DNA from: an uncultured Bacteroidales bacterium
GTDB lineage: Bacteria > Bacteroidota > Bacteroidia > Bacteroidales > Muribaculaceae
Assembly: GCA_905210435.1 (NCBI GenBank)
Contig: CAJLWO010000011.1
Coordinates: forward strand, 1 to 61,858
Length of the DNA: 61,858 nt
Direction of reading: 5' to 3'
Every line of letters begins with the position of its first letter. Position 1 is the first letter of the stretch. A model generated the notes under the pieces. That model did no database searches. It was not told where the DNA came from and saw only the letters and a program-made list of their open reading frames with translations. The position numbers were made by a program, and so were the translations under genes. Positions 1 to 8,666 of this stretch are shown one piece after another.

Positions 1-53
1 GCTGAATTTTTCAAACATTTTCGCTAATATTGCACTTGCCCTTGGACTCTACA
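1..53. repeat. terminal inverted repeat, left copy
   Basis: Positions 1-53 are the exact reverse complement of 61804-61856; identity stops at position 54. The sequence is AT-rich and contains no gene. Two inverted copies at the two ends of a contig most likely mean that assembly stopped in a dispersed repeat present at both flanks. A real inversion system or element end is possible but cannot be decided from this window. Confidence 0.9.
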
Positions 54-100
54 CACGCAAATAATTCCAAAAATAAAGATAATTAGGAGGGGCAAATTAC

Positions 101-130
101 TTTGTTTTACGTAAAAAATTTCTAACTTTG
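101..130 (+). promoter_or_regulatory. Bacteroidetes promoter for the nuo-atp cluster
   Basis: A TTTG at 101-104 and TAACTTTG at 123-130 are separated by 18 bp, matching the Bacteroidetes sigma factor consensus (TTTG near -33, TAnnTTTG near -7). Transcription would start near 137, leaving a leader of about 240 nt before nuoA. I saw no comparable box in the spacers I read further inside the cluster. Confidence 0.75.
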
Positions 131-137
131 CATACGA

Positions 138-380
138 AAAAAGAGGCAAACACCCGTATTTAGCCTTAATTCTGACGCTAACTGCCTGAATACACTGTAT
201 TTATGTTGCATAGCACGATGGTTACAGCCTATCTGCGAAGTGCTCTGAAATGTTATCTTTTTTAAGGATTTTTACGCCTTGCAGTCCATGGAAGGTGAAT
301 TTTTCTGTTTTGGGATAACAATTTTTCAGCCGGGGTCGGCCCTTTGTTCTGAAATAGCATAAAATAATCAATCTTTATAT
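138..380 (+). other. long untranslated leader before nuoA
   Basis: About 240 nt lie between the predicted transcription start and the nuoA start codon. I see no credible open reading frame and no riboswitch that I recognise. A small GC-rich inverted segment lies near 329-343. The length is unusual for a Bacteroidetes operon leader and could hold a regulatory RNA structure. Confidence 0.4.
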
Positions 381-761
381 ATGGTATCATTAGCAATATT
401 CGGAATTGAAAACAACAGCATTCTTGCCCTGACGGCATTGCTGACCGGTATCGCATTGGTAGCGCTTGCAATGTTGATTGCCAAGCTGATTGGCCCGCGC
501 TCATTCAACCCGCAGAAGGGTGAGGCTTACGAGTGCGGTATCCCTACGCGAGGCAATTCGATGACCCGTTTCTCCGTGGGCTACTACCTCTATGCTATTC
601 TGTTTTTGATGTTTGACGTCGAAGCTATCTTCCTGTTCCCGTGGGCAGTGCATGTGCGCGACCTCGGTTCGGCAGGCCTCATCAGCATCGCCGTCTTCTT
701 AGGTTTTCTCATACTGGGCCTCGCATACGCTTGGCGGAAAGGAGCTTTGTCATGGAAGTAA
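381..761 (+). CDS. nuoA: NADH-quinone oxidoreductase subunit A
   Basis: A 126-residue membrane subunit of the complex I proton pump. Three hydrophobic helices are visible (about residues 13-37, 70-92 and 98-118). The family signature shows in FNPQKGEAYECGIP and in the acidic FDVEAIFLFPW segment before the last helix. The start follows the long leader. The last 10 bp overlap the start of nuoB, which implies coupled translation. It is the first gene of the 18-gene nuo-atp block. Confidence 0.95.
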   Translation: MVSLAIFGIENNSILALTALLTGIALVALAMLIAKLIGPRSFNPQKGEAYECGIPTRGNSMTRFSVGYYLYAILFLMFDVEAIFLFPWAVHVRDLGSAGLISIAVFLGFLILGLAYAWRKGALSWK

Positions 762-1357
762 AGGAAGTTACCACCAAGAGCATGCCCTACGAGGCGTGGA
801 AAGACAACGAATATATCGAGAAGCTTGTCAAGGAGCTTCAGGACAGCGGTGCCAACGTGCTCGTCGGCACCCTCGACAAACTTATCAACTGGGGGCGGTC
901 TAACTCTATCTGGCCTCTTACCTTCGCCACCAGTTGCTGCGGTATCGAATTCGTGTCGCTTGGAGCGGCCCGTTTCGATATGGCGCGTTTCGGCTGGGAA
1001 GTAGCGCGTGCCTCGCCCCGTCAGGCCGACTTCATCATGGTGGCCGGTACGATTGTCAACCGCATGGCCCCGGTGCTCCGTCGTCTCTACGACCAGCTCG
1101 CCGAGCCTAAATACGTGATTGCGTGCGGCGGCTGCGCCATCTCGGGCGGCCCGTTCCGCAAGTCGTACCATGTAGCCCGCGGCATCGAGGATATTATTCC
1201 GGTCGACGTGTACGTGCCCGGATGTCCTCCCCGTCCCGAAGCGATGATTTACGGTATCATGCAGCTGTCACGCAAAATCAAGGTGGAGAAATTCTTCGGA
1301 GGAGTCAACCGCCAGGAGCGTCAGCAGAAATTTTTTGAAGACCATCCCCTCGACTGA
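752..1357 (+). CDS. nuoB: NADH-quinone oxidoreductase subunit B (N2 cluster)
   Basis: A 201-residue peripheral-arm subunit carrying the terminal [4Fe-4S] cluster N2 that reduces the quinone. The ligands are visible: Cys62-Cys63 in SCCGIEF, Cys128 in CGGCAISGG and Cys158 in PGCPPRPEA. I chose ATG 752 over the upstream start at 641, because the extra 37 residues would lie in the nuoA coding region and do not resemble the family. A GGAAAGGAG stretch at 736-744 is one of the few Shine-Dalgarno-like sequences here; with the 10-bp overlap it suggests re-initiation after nuoA. Confidence 0.95.
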   Translation: MEVKEVTTKSMPYEAWKDNEYIEKLVKELQDSGANVLVGTLDKLINWGRSNSIWPLTFATSCCGIEFVSLGAARFDMARFGWEVARASPRQADFIMVAGTIVNRMAPVLRRLYDQLAEPKYVIACGGCAISGGPFRKSYHVARGIEDIIPVDVYVPGCPPRPEAMIYGIMQLSRKIKVEKFFGGVNRQERQQKFFEDHPLD

Positions 1358-1413
1358 GGCAACGGTGCTCCGATTCATAAACCATCATTATTGTAAAAGA
1401 AACAATCAACAAT

Positions 1414-3042
1414 ATGGCCACTATACAGGATAAAATCTCAAAGCTGTTTCCCGATGCTGTTTTCGAGCAGGCCGACACGCTTCAGATTACTATTCCCGAC
1501 GCCCGGCTCCAGAGCCTCGCACGCACCCTGCGCGACGACCCTGACCTGGCTTTCGACTTCCTCGTGACAATCGTCGGTATGGACTGGAAGGACTCGATGG
1601 GATGCATTTACTATCTCGCATCGTCAGCCCATTCGCATACGTTAGCCGTCAAGGTGTCGACTCCCGACCGCGTCAACCCGATGCTCCACTCCGTTTCCAA
1701 CGTATGGACTATCGCCGAGATTTTCGAGCGTGAGATCTACGACTTCTTCGGCATCGTGTTCATCGGCAACAAGGATATGCGTCGCCTTTTCCTCAATATC
1801 GACTGGGTGGGCTATCCGCTCCGCAAGGACTACGACGCTTCGCCCGAGCTCAATCCCGTATCGATTGAGAATGAGCGCCAGAGCGACGGCACCGACATGT
1901 ATGTCGAGAATGCCGAGGGCAACGTGGAGAAGAAACACCGCCTTATTTTTGACAAAGACGACTTTGTAGTCAACATAGGCCCGCAGCACCCCGCCACCCA
2001 CGGCGTGTTGCGTTTCCGCACCGCTGTCGACGGCGAGACAATCAAGAAAATCGACGTCTACATGGGCTATATCCACCGCGGAGTCGAAAAACTTTGCGAG
2101 GACCTGATGTATCCGCAGACCCTCCATTTCATGGACCGTCTCGACTATTTCTCGGCTCACAACTACCACCACGGCCTCTGCCTTTGCATCGAGAAGGCAG
2201 CCGGCATCGAAGTGCCCCGCCGCGCACAGGTCATCCGCGTCATCATGGACGAGCTTTCGCGTATCGCGTCGCACTGCCTGTTTATCGGTACGTTCTGTAT
2301 GGACCTCGGCGCCACCACGATGCTCTTCTACGCCCTGCGCGTGCGCGAGCAGATACTCGACATCATGGACAAGACATGCGGTGCCCGCATGACATTCAAC
2401 TATGATGTGATTGGCGGCGTGATGGCAGATCTCGACCCTGACTTCGTCAGCGACGTCAAGGCTCTCCTTGCCGTTCTCCCCAAAAACATCAAGGAATACA
2501 ACAAGATATTCACCGGCAACGTCATCACCAAGAACCGTATGGAGGGCGTGGGCGTGCTTTCGCGCAAGGATGCCATCGACTACAGCGTCACCGGTCCTTC
2601 AGGCCGCGCTTCGGGCTGGGCGTGCGACGTGCGCAAGACCCACCCTTACAGCATCTACCCCGAACTCGACTTCGAGCAGGTGGTCATGGAGGAGGGCGAC
2701 TCGATGGCGCGTTTCAAATGCCGCATGAAAGAAATCGAGCAGTCGGCCCACATCATCGAGCAGCTCATCGACAATATACCCGACGGCGACTACTGCGCCA
2801 AGGTGCCCAAAGTGCTTAAACTTCCTGTGGGACAGTGGTTCCAGATGGTCGAAGGCTGCCGCGGCGTCTTTGCAGTATATATCGAGAGCGACGGCTCCAC
2901 CAAGCCTTACCGCCTGAAGATTGCGCCCCCGTGTCTGCCTCTTGCGGCCGTGGTAGACCATATCACCTCAGGCAACAAAATCGCCGACCTTATCACAATC
3001 GGCGGCTCGCTTGACTACATCGTGCCCGATATGGACAGATAA
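1414..3042 (+). CDS. nuoCD: fused NADH-quinone oxidoreductase subunit C/D
   Basis: A 542-residue fusion. Residues 1 to about 150 are the 30-kDa NuoC part, with REIYDFFGIVF as its signature; from about residue 188 the 49-kDa NuoD part begins with GPQHPATHGVLRF. NuoD forms the quinone pocket together with NuoB and has a [NiFe]-hydrogenase-like fold. The C-terminus IVPDMDR is the expected end of NuoD. The fusion is common in Bacteroidetes and in enterobacteria. The gene starts 56 bp after nuoB and is followed by nuoH. Confidence 0.95.
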   Translation: MATIQDKISKLFPDAVFEQADTLQITIPDARLQSLARTLRDDPDLAFDFLVTIVGMDWKDSMGCIYYLASSAHSHTLAVKVSTPDRVNPMLHSVSNVWTIAEIFEREIYDFFGIVFIGNKDMRRLFLNIDWVGYPLRKDYDASPELNPVSIENERQSDGTDMYVENAEGNVEKKHRLIFDKDDFVVNIGPQHPATHGVLRFRTAVDGETIKKIDVYMGYIHRGVEKLCEDLMYPQTLHFMDRLDYFSAHNYHHGLCLCIEKAAGIEVPRRAQVIRVIMDELSRIASHCLFIGTFCMDLGATTMLFYALRVREQILDIMDKTCGARMTFNYDVIGGVMADLDPDFVSDVKALLAVLPKNIKEYNKIFTGNVITKNRMEGVGVLSRKDAIDYSVTGPSGRASGWACDVRKTHPYSIYPELDFEQVVMEEGDSMARFKCRMKEIEQSAHIIEQLIDNIPDGDYCAKVPKVLKLPVGQWFQMVEGCRGVFAVYIESDGSTKPYRLKIAPPCLPLAAVVDHITSGNKIADLITIGGSLDYIVPDMDR

Positions 3043-3107
3043 TCCTGACCGAGTCACATTATTATAAAACGGAAATATAGTAATTATCAAATAAAGATAA
3101 AATCTTC

Positions 3108-4202
3108 ATGTTTGACTTTTCTAACATAACAGGATGGATTCACGACCTGCTGGCTTCATTCATGGCCAACTGGCTGGTGGTGCTGACCGAGTGCGTCCTC
3201 ATAGGTGTCGGCCTGTTGCTGGCATATTCTCTGCTCGCTCTCTTCTACATCTATTTCGAGCGCAAGGTGTGTGCGGCGTTCCAGTGCCGTCTCGGCCCCA
3301 ACCGTGTAGGTCCTTTCGGTGTGCTGCAAAGTTTCGCCGATATGTTCAAAATCCTTATCAAAGAGCTTATCTGTCTCAAGCATACCGATAAATTCCTCTT
3401 TGCTCTTGCCCCCTATCTCGTGATTGCTGCCTCGATGCTCGCCTTTGCAGTGCTTCCGTGGGGCAAGGGGCTTCAGATTATCGACTTCAATATCGGTATC
3501 TTCTTCCTGATAGCCGTATCGTCGATCGGCGTGCTCGGCATACTTCTCGCCGGATGGTCGTCAAACAATAAGTTCACCCTTATCGGTGCGTTGCGTTCGG
3601 GCGCCCAGATGGTCAGCTACGAGCTTTCTATCGGCCTGTCGGTCATCACTATGGTGGCATTCGCAGGCACGATGTCGGTGACCGGTATCGTAGAGGCGCA
3701 GGGCGACTGCTGGTTCATCTTCTCGGGTCATATCCCCGCCATCATCGCCTTCATCATCTATATGATAGCAGGTACGGCCGAAACCAACCGCGGCCCGTTC
3801 GACCTTCCCGAGGCCGAGTCGGAGCTTACAGCCGGTTACCACACCGAGTATTCGGGTATCCACTTCGGTTTCTTCTACCTTGCCGAATACCTCAACCTCT
3901 TCATCGTTGCCGGCGTGGCTTCGCTGCTCTTCTTCGGCGGCTGGATGCCTCTGCATATTCCCGGCTGGGACGGCTTCAACGAAGTGATGAACTATATCCC
4001 CGGTCCCATCTGGTTTATCGGTAAGGCCGTGGCTCTTTCGTTCGTCATCATCTGGTTCAAATGGACATTCCCCCGTCTGCGTATCGACCAGCTTCTTGCT
4101 CTCGAATGGAAATATCTCCTCCCCATCAACCTTTTCAACCTCGTGCTGATGGTGCTGGTGATTGTCTACGGTCTCCACGGCCCGGTTGTCCCCGTGCAGT
4201 AA
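3108..4202 (+). CDS. nuoH: NADH-quinone oxidoreductase subunit H
   Basis: A 364-residue polytopic membrane subunit with about eight to nine helices, linking the quinone cavity to the proton channels. Family marks are ERKVCAAFQCRLGPNRVGP near residue 50 and the acidic loop AETNRGPFDLPEAESELTAG near residue 225. In the usual Bacteroidetes order nuoI would come next. Here an 87-bp spacer without a visible promoter box leads instead into atpD. Confidence 0.95.
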   Translation: MFDFSNITGWIHDLLASFMANWLVVLTECVLIGVGLLLAYSLLALFYIYFERKVCAAFQCRLGPNRVGPFGVLQSFADMFKILIKELICLKHTDKFLFALAPYLVIAASMLAFAVLPWGKGLQIIDFNIGIFFLIAVSSIGVLGILLAGWSSNNKFTLIGALRSGAQMVSYELSIGLSVITMVAFAGTMSVTGIVEAQGDCWFIFSGHIPAIIAFIIYMIAGTAETNRGPFDLPEAESELTAGYHTEYSGIHFGFFYLAEYLNLFIVAGVASLLFFGGWMPLHIPGWDGFNEVMNYIPGPIWFIGKAVALSFVIIWFKWTFPRLRIDQLLALEWKYLLPINLFNLVLMVLVIVYGLHGPVVPVQ

Positions 4203-4289
4203 TCGGTGGCAGTCTGTGACCACAGCGATGGTGAATTAAAACCCTAACCCTCAAAAAATACAGAAAAAACAGCAAAATAATCAGCGGTT

Positions 4290-5792
4290 ATGAGCGAAAC
4301 ATACGGAAAAATAGCCCAAGTAATCGGCCCGGTAGTCGATGTCATCTTCGAAGGTGAGCAGAACGTACTTCCCCCGATTTACACTGCATTGAAAATCGAC
4401 CGTCCCGACGGCTCAATGCTTATACTCGAGGTAGAGCAGCATATCGGTGAAGACACCGTGCGATGCGTGGCAATGGAGAGTACCGACGGACTGCAGCGCG
4501 GCATGCGTGTCGAGAACCTCGAACGACCCATCGCCGTACCTACCGGCGGACAGGTCAAGGGCCGTCTGCTCAACGTCATCGGCGAGGCTATCGACCACCT
4601 TCCCGAGCTCGACCGCGACAAGCTCCGTCCCATCCACCAGCCCGCGCCCAAATTCGAGGACCTCACCATCGGTACCGAAATACTTTACACCGGTATCAAG
4701 GTGATTGACCTTCTCGAGCCTTACAGCAAAGGCGGCAAAATCGGTCTGTTCGGTGGTGCCGGTGTAGGCAAGACCGTGCTTATCATGGAGCTTATCAACA
4801 ATATCGCCAAGGGTCACAACGGTTTCTCGGTGTTCACCGGTGTCGGTGAGCGTACCCGCGAGGGTAACGACCTTCTCCGCGAAATGATTGAGAGCGGCGT
4901 AATGAAATACGGCGAGAAATTCAAGGAAGGAATGGAACGCGGCGAGTGGAACCTCGAGGATGTCGACATGAAAGAGGTGGCCAACTCACAGGCTACACTG
5001 GTGTTCGGCCAGATGAACGAGCCGCCGGGCGCACGTCTGCGTGTGGCGCTTTCGGGTCTGACCGTGGCCGAGCAGTTCCGCGACCAGGACGGCGGTGGCA
5101 AGGAAATCCTCCTCTTCATCGACAACATATTCCGTTTCACCCAGGCGGGTTCGGAGGTATCGGCACTTCTCGGCCGTATGCCCTCGGCCGTGGGCTACCA
5201 GCCTACGCTTGCCTCGGAGATGGGTGCCCTGCAGGAGCGTATCACCTCGACCAAGAACGGTTCAATCACCTCCGTACAGGCCATCTACGTGCCTGCCGAC
5301 GACTTGACTGACCCGGCTCCGGCCACAACCTTCTCGTTCCTCGACGCCACGACCGTGCTTTCGCGTAAGATTGCCGAGCTCGGTATCTATCCGGCCGTCG
5401 ACCCCCTCGAATCGACTTCACGTATCCTCGACCCCAACATCATCGGCGAGGACCACTACAATACCGCGCAGGCTGTCAAGCAGCTGCTCCAGAAGTACAA
5501 CGAGCTTCAGGACATCATCGCCATCCTCGGCGTCGACGAGCTTTCCGACGAAGACAAACTCGTCGTGGCCCGTGCCCGCCGCGCGCAGCGTTTCCTCTCG
5601 CAGCCGTTCCACGTGGCCGAGCAGTTCACCGGTCTCCCCGGCGTGCTTGTGCCCCTGAGCGAGACAATCCGCGGCTTCAAGATGATACTTTCAGGCGAAA
5701 TGGACCAGTATCCCGAGCAGGCGTTCCTCAATGTCGGTACAATCGACGACGCCATCGCCAAGGGCAAGAAGCTCCTCGCCGAAGTACAATAA
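4290..5792 (+). CDS. atpD: F1Fo ATP synthase subunit beta
   Basis: The 500-residue catalytic subunit of F1. The Walker A loop GGAGVGKT lies near residue 155, followed by the GERTREGNDL segment; Walker B is in ILLFIDNIFRFTQAGSEVSA, and the signature PAVDPLESTSR lies near residue 370. Length and motifs are complete. It opens the embedded atp block (beta-epsilon-a-c-b-delta-alpha-gamma, the usual Bacteroidetes order with beta and epsilon first). Confidence 0.97.
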   Translation: MSETYGKIAQVIGPVVDVIFEGEQNVLPPIYTALKIDRPDGSMLILEVEQHIGEDTVRCVAMESTDGLQRGMRVENLERPIAVPTGGQVKGRLLNVIGEAIDHLPELDRDKLRPIHQPAPKFEDLTIGTEILYTGIKVIDLLEPYSKGGKIGLFGGAGVGKTVLIMELINNIAKGHNGFSVFTGVGERTREGNDLLREMIESGVMKYGEKFKEGMERGEWNLEDVDMKEVANSQATLVFGQMNEPPGARLRVALSGLTVAEQFRDQDGGGKEILLFIDNIFRFTQAGSEVSALLGRMPSAVGYQPTLASEMGALQERITSTKNGSITSVQAIYVPADDLTDPAPATTFSFLDATTVLSRKIAELGIYPAVDPLESTSRILDPNIIGEDHYNTAQAVKQLLQKYNELQDIIAILGVDELSDEDKLVVARARRAQRFLSQPFHVAEQFTGLPGVLVPLSETIRGFKMILSGEMDQYPEQAFLNVGTIDDAIAKGKKLLAEVQ

Positions 5793-5846
5793 GCCGCCCG
5801 GGAGTTACGTTAACATTATCAATAAACGAATACCAATAACAGCGAT

Positions 5847-6080
5847 ATGACACTGAAAATCATCTCAGCCACCGAAGTGCTCTTCGAAGGAGACGTTGAC
5901 ATGGTGACATTGCCCGGCGAAAAGGGACGCTTCACGGTGCTCAACAACCATGCGTCGCTTATATCGACCCTCGTGGCCGGCGACATCGCCTACCGTCACG
6001 ACTCCGTCACGTCGACCACACATATCGACGGGGGCATTGCTGATGTGGATAACAATCTGGTGTCGGTCTGCGTATATTAA
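5847..6080 (+). CDS. atpC: F1Fo ATP synthase subunit epsilon, short form
   Basis: A 77-residue protein matching only the N-terminal beta-sandwich of epsilon (MTLKIISATEVLFEGDVDMV, then LPGEKGRFTVLNNHASLI). The C-terminal helical hairpin, which in E. coli (about 139 residues) inserts into F1 and blocks ATP hydrolysis, is absent. The short form is usual in Bacteroidetes, so it is probably not a truncation. The next gene begins within 6 bp of its stop codon. Confidence 0.92.
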   Translation: MTLKIISATEVLFEGDVDMVTLPGEKGRFTVLNNHASLISTLVAGDIAYRHDSVTSTTHIDGGIADVDNNLVSVCVY

Positions 6081-6085
6081 CTGTG

Positions 6086-7186
6086 ATGAAACGACTCACC
6101 CTCATAGCATTACTGCTTATCTCGACCCTGGTGTCGGTGAGCTTTCCCGCTGCGGCTTCGTCGAAGCATGACGAAGGCACGGAGGGGAAGAGCAAAATCG
6201 ACCCGAAAGAGATAATTTTCGAGCACCTGGGCGACCGCTACGGCTGGGAAGTGCCTTTCTGCCACCACAAGTCGATACCGCTGCCCATCATAGTGTTCGG
6301 CAGCGACGGCCTGCACATATTCTCGTCGGAGCGCATATCGCACGGACAGGTCTATGTGGACGGCGACAAGACGTTCCGTCTGGCCGACAAGGGTGACTTC
6401 AAGGGCAAAGTCGTCGAAATCGTCGACGGCAAGGAGGTGCGCCCGTTCGACATCTCTATCACGAAGAATGTCGCCGCGCTGATACTGACCGTCATAGTGG
6501 TGTGCCTGTTGCTGCTTCCGCTCAAGCGCTACTACAAGCGCAAGGGCTACAAGGCACCGCGCGGATGGCTCGGAGCCATCGAGGCGCTGACCGCTTTCAT
6601 CTATGACGGTGTCATCAAGTCGACGCTCAAGGACAAGGCGGCCAAGTTCGCCCCCTATCTTCTCACCGCATTCTATTTCATCTTCGTGATGAACCTCATG
6701 GGGCTTATGGTAGTGTTCCCCGGCGGCGCCAACCTTACAGGCAACATCGCCGTGACGCTCGTGCTCGCTATACTCACTTTCCTGGTGACCAATATTTTCG
6801 GCACGAAGCACTACTGGAAGGAAATCTTCTGGCCCGATGTGCCCCTGTGGCTCAAATTCCCGCTACCCATCATGCCGATTATCGAGATATTCGGTATGTT
6901 CACCAAACCGGCCGCGCTGACAGTGCGTCTGTTCGCCAACATGATGGGCGGCCACATGATAGTGCTCGTGCTCACACTGCTCATCTTCATCTTTGCCGAG
7001 ATGGGTATGGCGGTGGCAGGCGGCACGGCAGTCGTATCCACTCTCTTCTCCATCTTCATGTTGCTGATCGACGTGCTCGTCAGCTTCATCCAGGCTTACG
7101 TGTTCACGATGCTCTCGACCATCTTCATCTCACTCGCGCAGGAAAACCCGCACAAGGAGCATGCCGGGGCCGAGGCAGCGCACTGA
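6086..7186 (+). CDS. atpB: F1Fo ATP synthase subunit a
   Basis: A 366-residue Fo subunit forming the proton half-channels. An N-terminal signal-like segment (about residues 1-25, ending in AAASS) and a hydrophilic region of about 100 residues precede the membrane part; E. coli subunit a (271 residues) has no such extension. The essential arginine is in PAALTVRLFANMMGGHM near residue 280. I prefer ATG 6086; a GTG lies one codon upstream at 6083. The gene ends in His-rich HKEHAGAEAAH. Confidence 0.93.
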   Translation: MKRLTLIALLLISTLVSVSFPAAASSKHDEGTEGKSKIDPKEIIFEHLGDRYGWEVPFCHHKSIPLPIIVFGSDGLHIFSSERISHGQVYVDGDKTFRLADKGDFKGKVVEIVDGKEVRPFDISITKNVAALILTVIVVCLLLLPLKRYYKRKGYKAPRGWLGAIEALTAFIYDGVIKSTLKDKAAKFAPYLLTAFYFIFVMNLMGLMVVFPGGANLTGNIAVTLVLAILTFLVTNIFGTKHYWKEIFWPDVPLWLKFPLPIMPIIEIFGMFTKPAALTVRLFANMMGGHMIVLVLTLLIFIFAEMGMAVAGGTAVVSTLFSIFMLLIDVLVSFIQAYVFTMLSTIFISLAQENPHKEHAGAEAAH

Positions 7187-7214
7187 CGGCACAAGAGCTT
7201 CCGACTCAGGAGAA

Positions 7215-7259
7215 CTCAGAGTCCTCAGAGCACTCAGAGAACTCAGAGAACTCCGAAAA
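7215..7259. repeat. 9-bp tandem array between atpB and atpE
   Basis: Five consecutive 9-bp units (AACTCAGAG, TCCTCAGAG, CACTCAGAG, AACTCAGAG, AACTCCGAA) start 28 bp after the atpB stop codon and end 44 bp before the atpE start. The CTCAGAG core is conserved while the first positions vary. It contains no gene and would lie in the untranslated link ahead of the most abundant Fo subunit. Confidence 0.85.
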
Positions 7260-7303
7260 ATTGACAACTAAAACAAAAAATAACCATTTAAAATAAAAAC
7301 ACT

Positions 7304-7546
7304 ATGTTCTCAATGATTTCATTAGTAGATGCCCTTCAGGGATTAGGCGCAGCTCTCGGCGCAGGTGTAGCAGCTATCGCAGCTGGTATCGGTATCGGTA
7401 AAATCGGTTCTTCAGCAATGGAAGCAATCGCACGCCAGCCTGAAGCTGCCGGTGACATCCGAAGCAATATGATTGTGATCGCCGCCCTCGTGGAAGGTGT
7501 GGCACTTTTCGCCGTGATTGTTTGTATCCTCGCGTTGTTCCTTTAA
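7304..7546 (+). CDS. atpE: F1Fo ATP synthase subunit c
   Basis: An 80-residue proteolipid with two membrane helices joined by the polar loop ARQPEAAGDIR, which contacts gamma and epsilon. The ion-binding carboxylate is the Glu in AALVEGVALF in helix 2. The glutamine and the Ser/Thr after the Glu that mark sodium-binding c rings are not present (an Ile takes the Gln place and Gly-Val follows the Glu), so proton coupling is inferred. The start MFSMISL is preceded by an A-rich stretch typical of well-translated Bacteroidetes genes. Confidence 0.96.
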   Translation: MFSMISLVDALQGLGAALGAGVAAIAAGIGIGKIGSSAMEAIARQPEAAGDIRSNMIVIAALVEGVALFAVIVCILALFL

Positions 7547-7607
7547 TAACAGCAGGCTGTAGTTTCAATCTACGTCAAAACAACTTAACTAACCTGTCTT
7601 TTCAACA

Positions 7608-8105
7608 ATGGAACTATTCACCCCTGACTTCGGTCTGATATTTTGGATGTTTCTAAGCTTCGCCGTGCTCTTTTTCATCCTGTGGAAATTTGCGTGGCCT
7701 GCCATCACCAAAATGATCGACCAGCGAGCCGAGTTAATCGACAAGGGTGTGGAATATGCTCAGCAGGCCAAACAGGACCTTGACCATGCACAGGCTAAAG
7801 CCGAAGAGGTGATGCAGGAGGCACGCCTCCGGCAGGCCGACATACTCCGCGAAGCCGACCGCGTCAAGACTCAGATTATAGAGGAAGCACGCGGCGAGGC
7901 ACGCCAGGCTGCAGCCAAGGAACTCGACCAGGCCAAGCTCCAGATTGAGCAGGCCCGTAAGGAGGCTGAGCAGAATATTCGCGACGAGGTGAGCGCATTT
8001 GCACTAAACATCGCACAGAAAGTGGTGCGCAATCAGATGAGCGACTCCAAGGCGCAGACACAGCTTGTCGACAGTTTGCTCGACGAAATAGAGAAGAAAA
8101 ACTGA
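7608..8105 (+). CDS. atpF: F1Fo ATP synthase subunit b
   Basis: A 165-residue peripheral stalk subunit: one N-terminal membrane helix (about residues 9-28, LIFWMFLSFAVLFFILWKFA) followed by a long charged Ala/Gln/Glu/Lys-rich helix that would form a coiled-coil dimer reaching up to F1. The length is usual for the family. It lies 61 bp after atpE and 9 bp before atpH. Confidence 0.95.
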   Translation: MELFTPDFGLIFWMFLSFAVLFFILWKFAWPAITKMIDQRAELIDKGVEYAQQAKQDLDHAQAKAEEVMQEARLRQADILREADRVKTQIIEEARGEARQAAAKELDQAKLQIEQARKEAEQNIRDEVSAFALNIAQKVVRNQMSDSKAQTQLVDSLLDEIEKKN

Positions 8106-8114
8106 TAAAGCGAT

Positions 8115-8660
8115 ATGAACGACGGTCTTATACCACGACGATATGCCAAGGCACTGCTTAAGTTCGCCCAAGAGAAGGGGCAGGACAAGCGTGTCTATGC
8201 CCTGATGCAGACTCTCGGCGACAGCTTTGCCGCCCAGCCCGCCCTCGGCAAGGCGGTGACCAACCCGTTTGTCTCCGCCGCCGACAAGACGAAACTGCTG
8301 ATGACGGCGTCGGGAGCAACCGACAAAGATTCTGTCTTTGCCGACTTCATCAAGTTGCTGATTGCCAACAACCGCATCGACATGATGCGGCCCGTTGCAC
8401 TGGCTTATCTCGAGATGTACCGCAAGGCCAACAACATCTATCTTGTCGAAATCACATCGGCAGCGCCGATGGGCGACAAGGAGATGGCGCGTCTCAAAGC
8501 CTTGATAGGCAGCCACGTGGGCAATGCCACCGTGGAGTATGAAACCTCAGTCGACCCCGACCTTATCGGCGGCTTCGTGGTAAAGATTGATTCTGAGCGT
8601 CTTGACGCTTCAATCAAAAATGAATTGAAACAATTGCGTTTGAAACTTTTAAGCAAGTAA
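8115..8660 (+). CDS. atpH: F1Fo ATP synthase subunit delta
   Basis: A 181-residue subunit that ties the b stalk to the tops of the alpha subunits. The N-terminus IPRRYAKALLKFAQ and the C-terminal DPDLIGGFVVKIDSERLDAS, followed by KNELKQLRLKLL, are the typical family ends. It is packed between atpF (9 bp) and atpA (6 bp). Confidence 0.95.
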   Translation: MNDGLIPRRYAKALLKFAQEKGQDKRVYALMQTLGDSFAAQPALGKAVTNPFVSAADKTKLLMTASGATDKDSVFADFIKLLIANNRIDMMRPVALAYLEMYRKANNIYLVEITSAAPMGDKEMARLKALIGSHVGNATVEYETSVDPDLIGGFVVKIDSERLDASIKNELKQLRLKLLSK

Positions 8661-8666
8661 AAAGTA

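Noticed and set aside
262..504. Minus-strand frame of 80 codons before nuoA
   Set aside because: It overlaps the nuoA start and leader, with no family match or promoter box.
641..751. 37-codon upstream extension of nuoB
   Set aside because: It lies in nuoA in another frame, and its Arg/His-rich peptide is not part of the family.
7304..7546. Sodium-type c ring
   Set aside because: The Gln in helix 1 and the Ser/Thr after the key Glu in helix 2 needed for sodium binding are absent.
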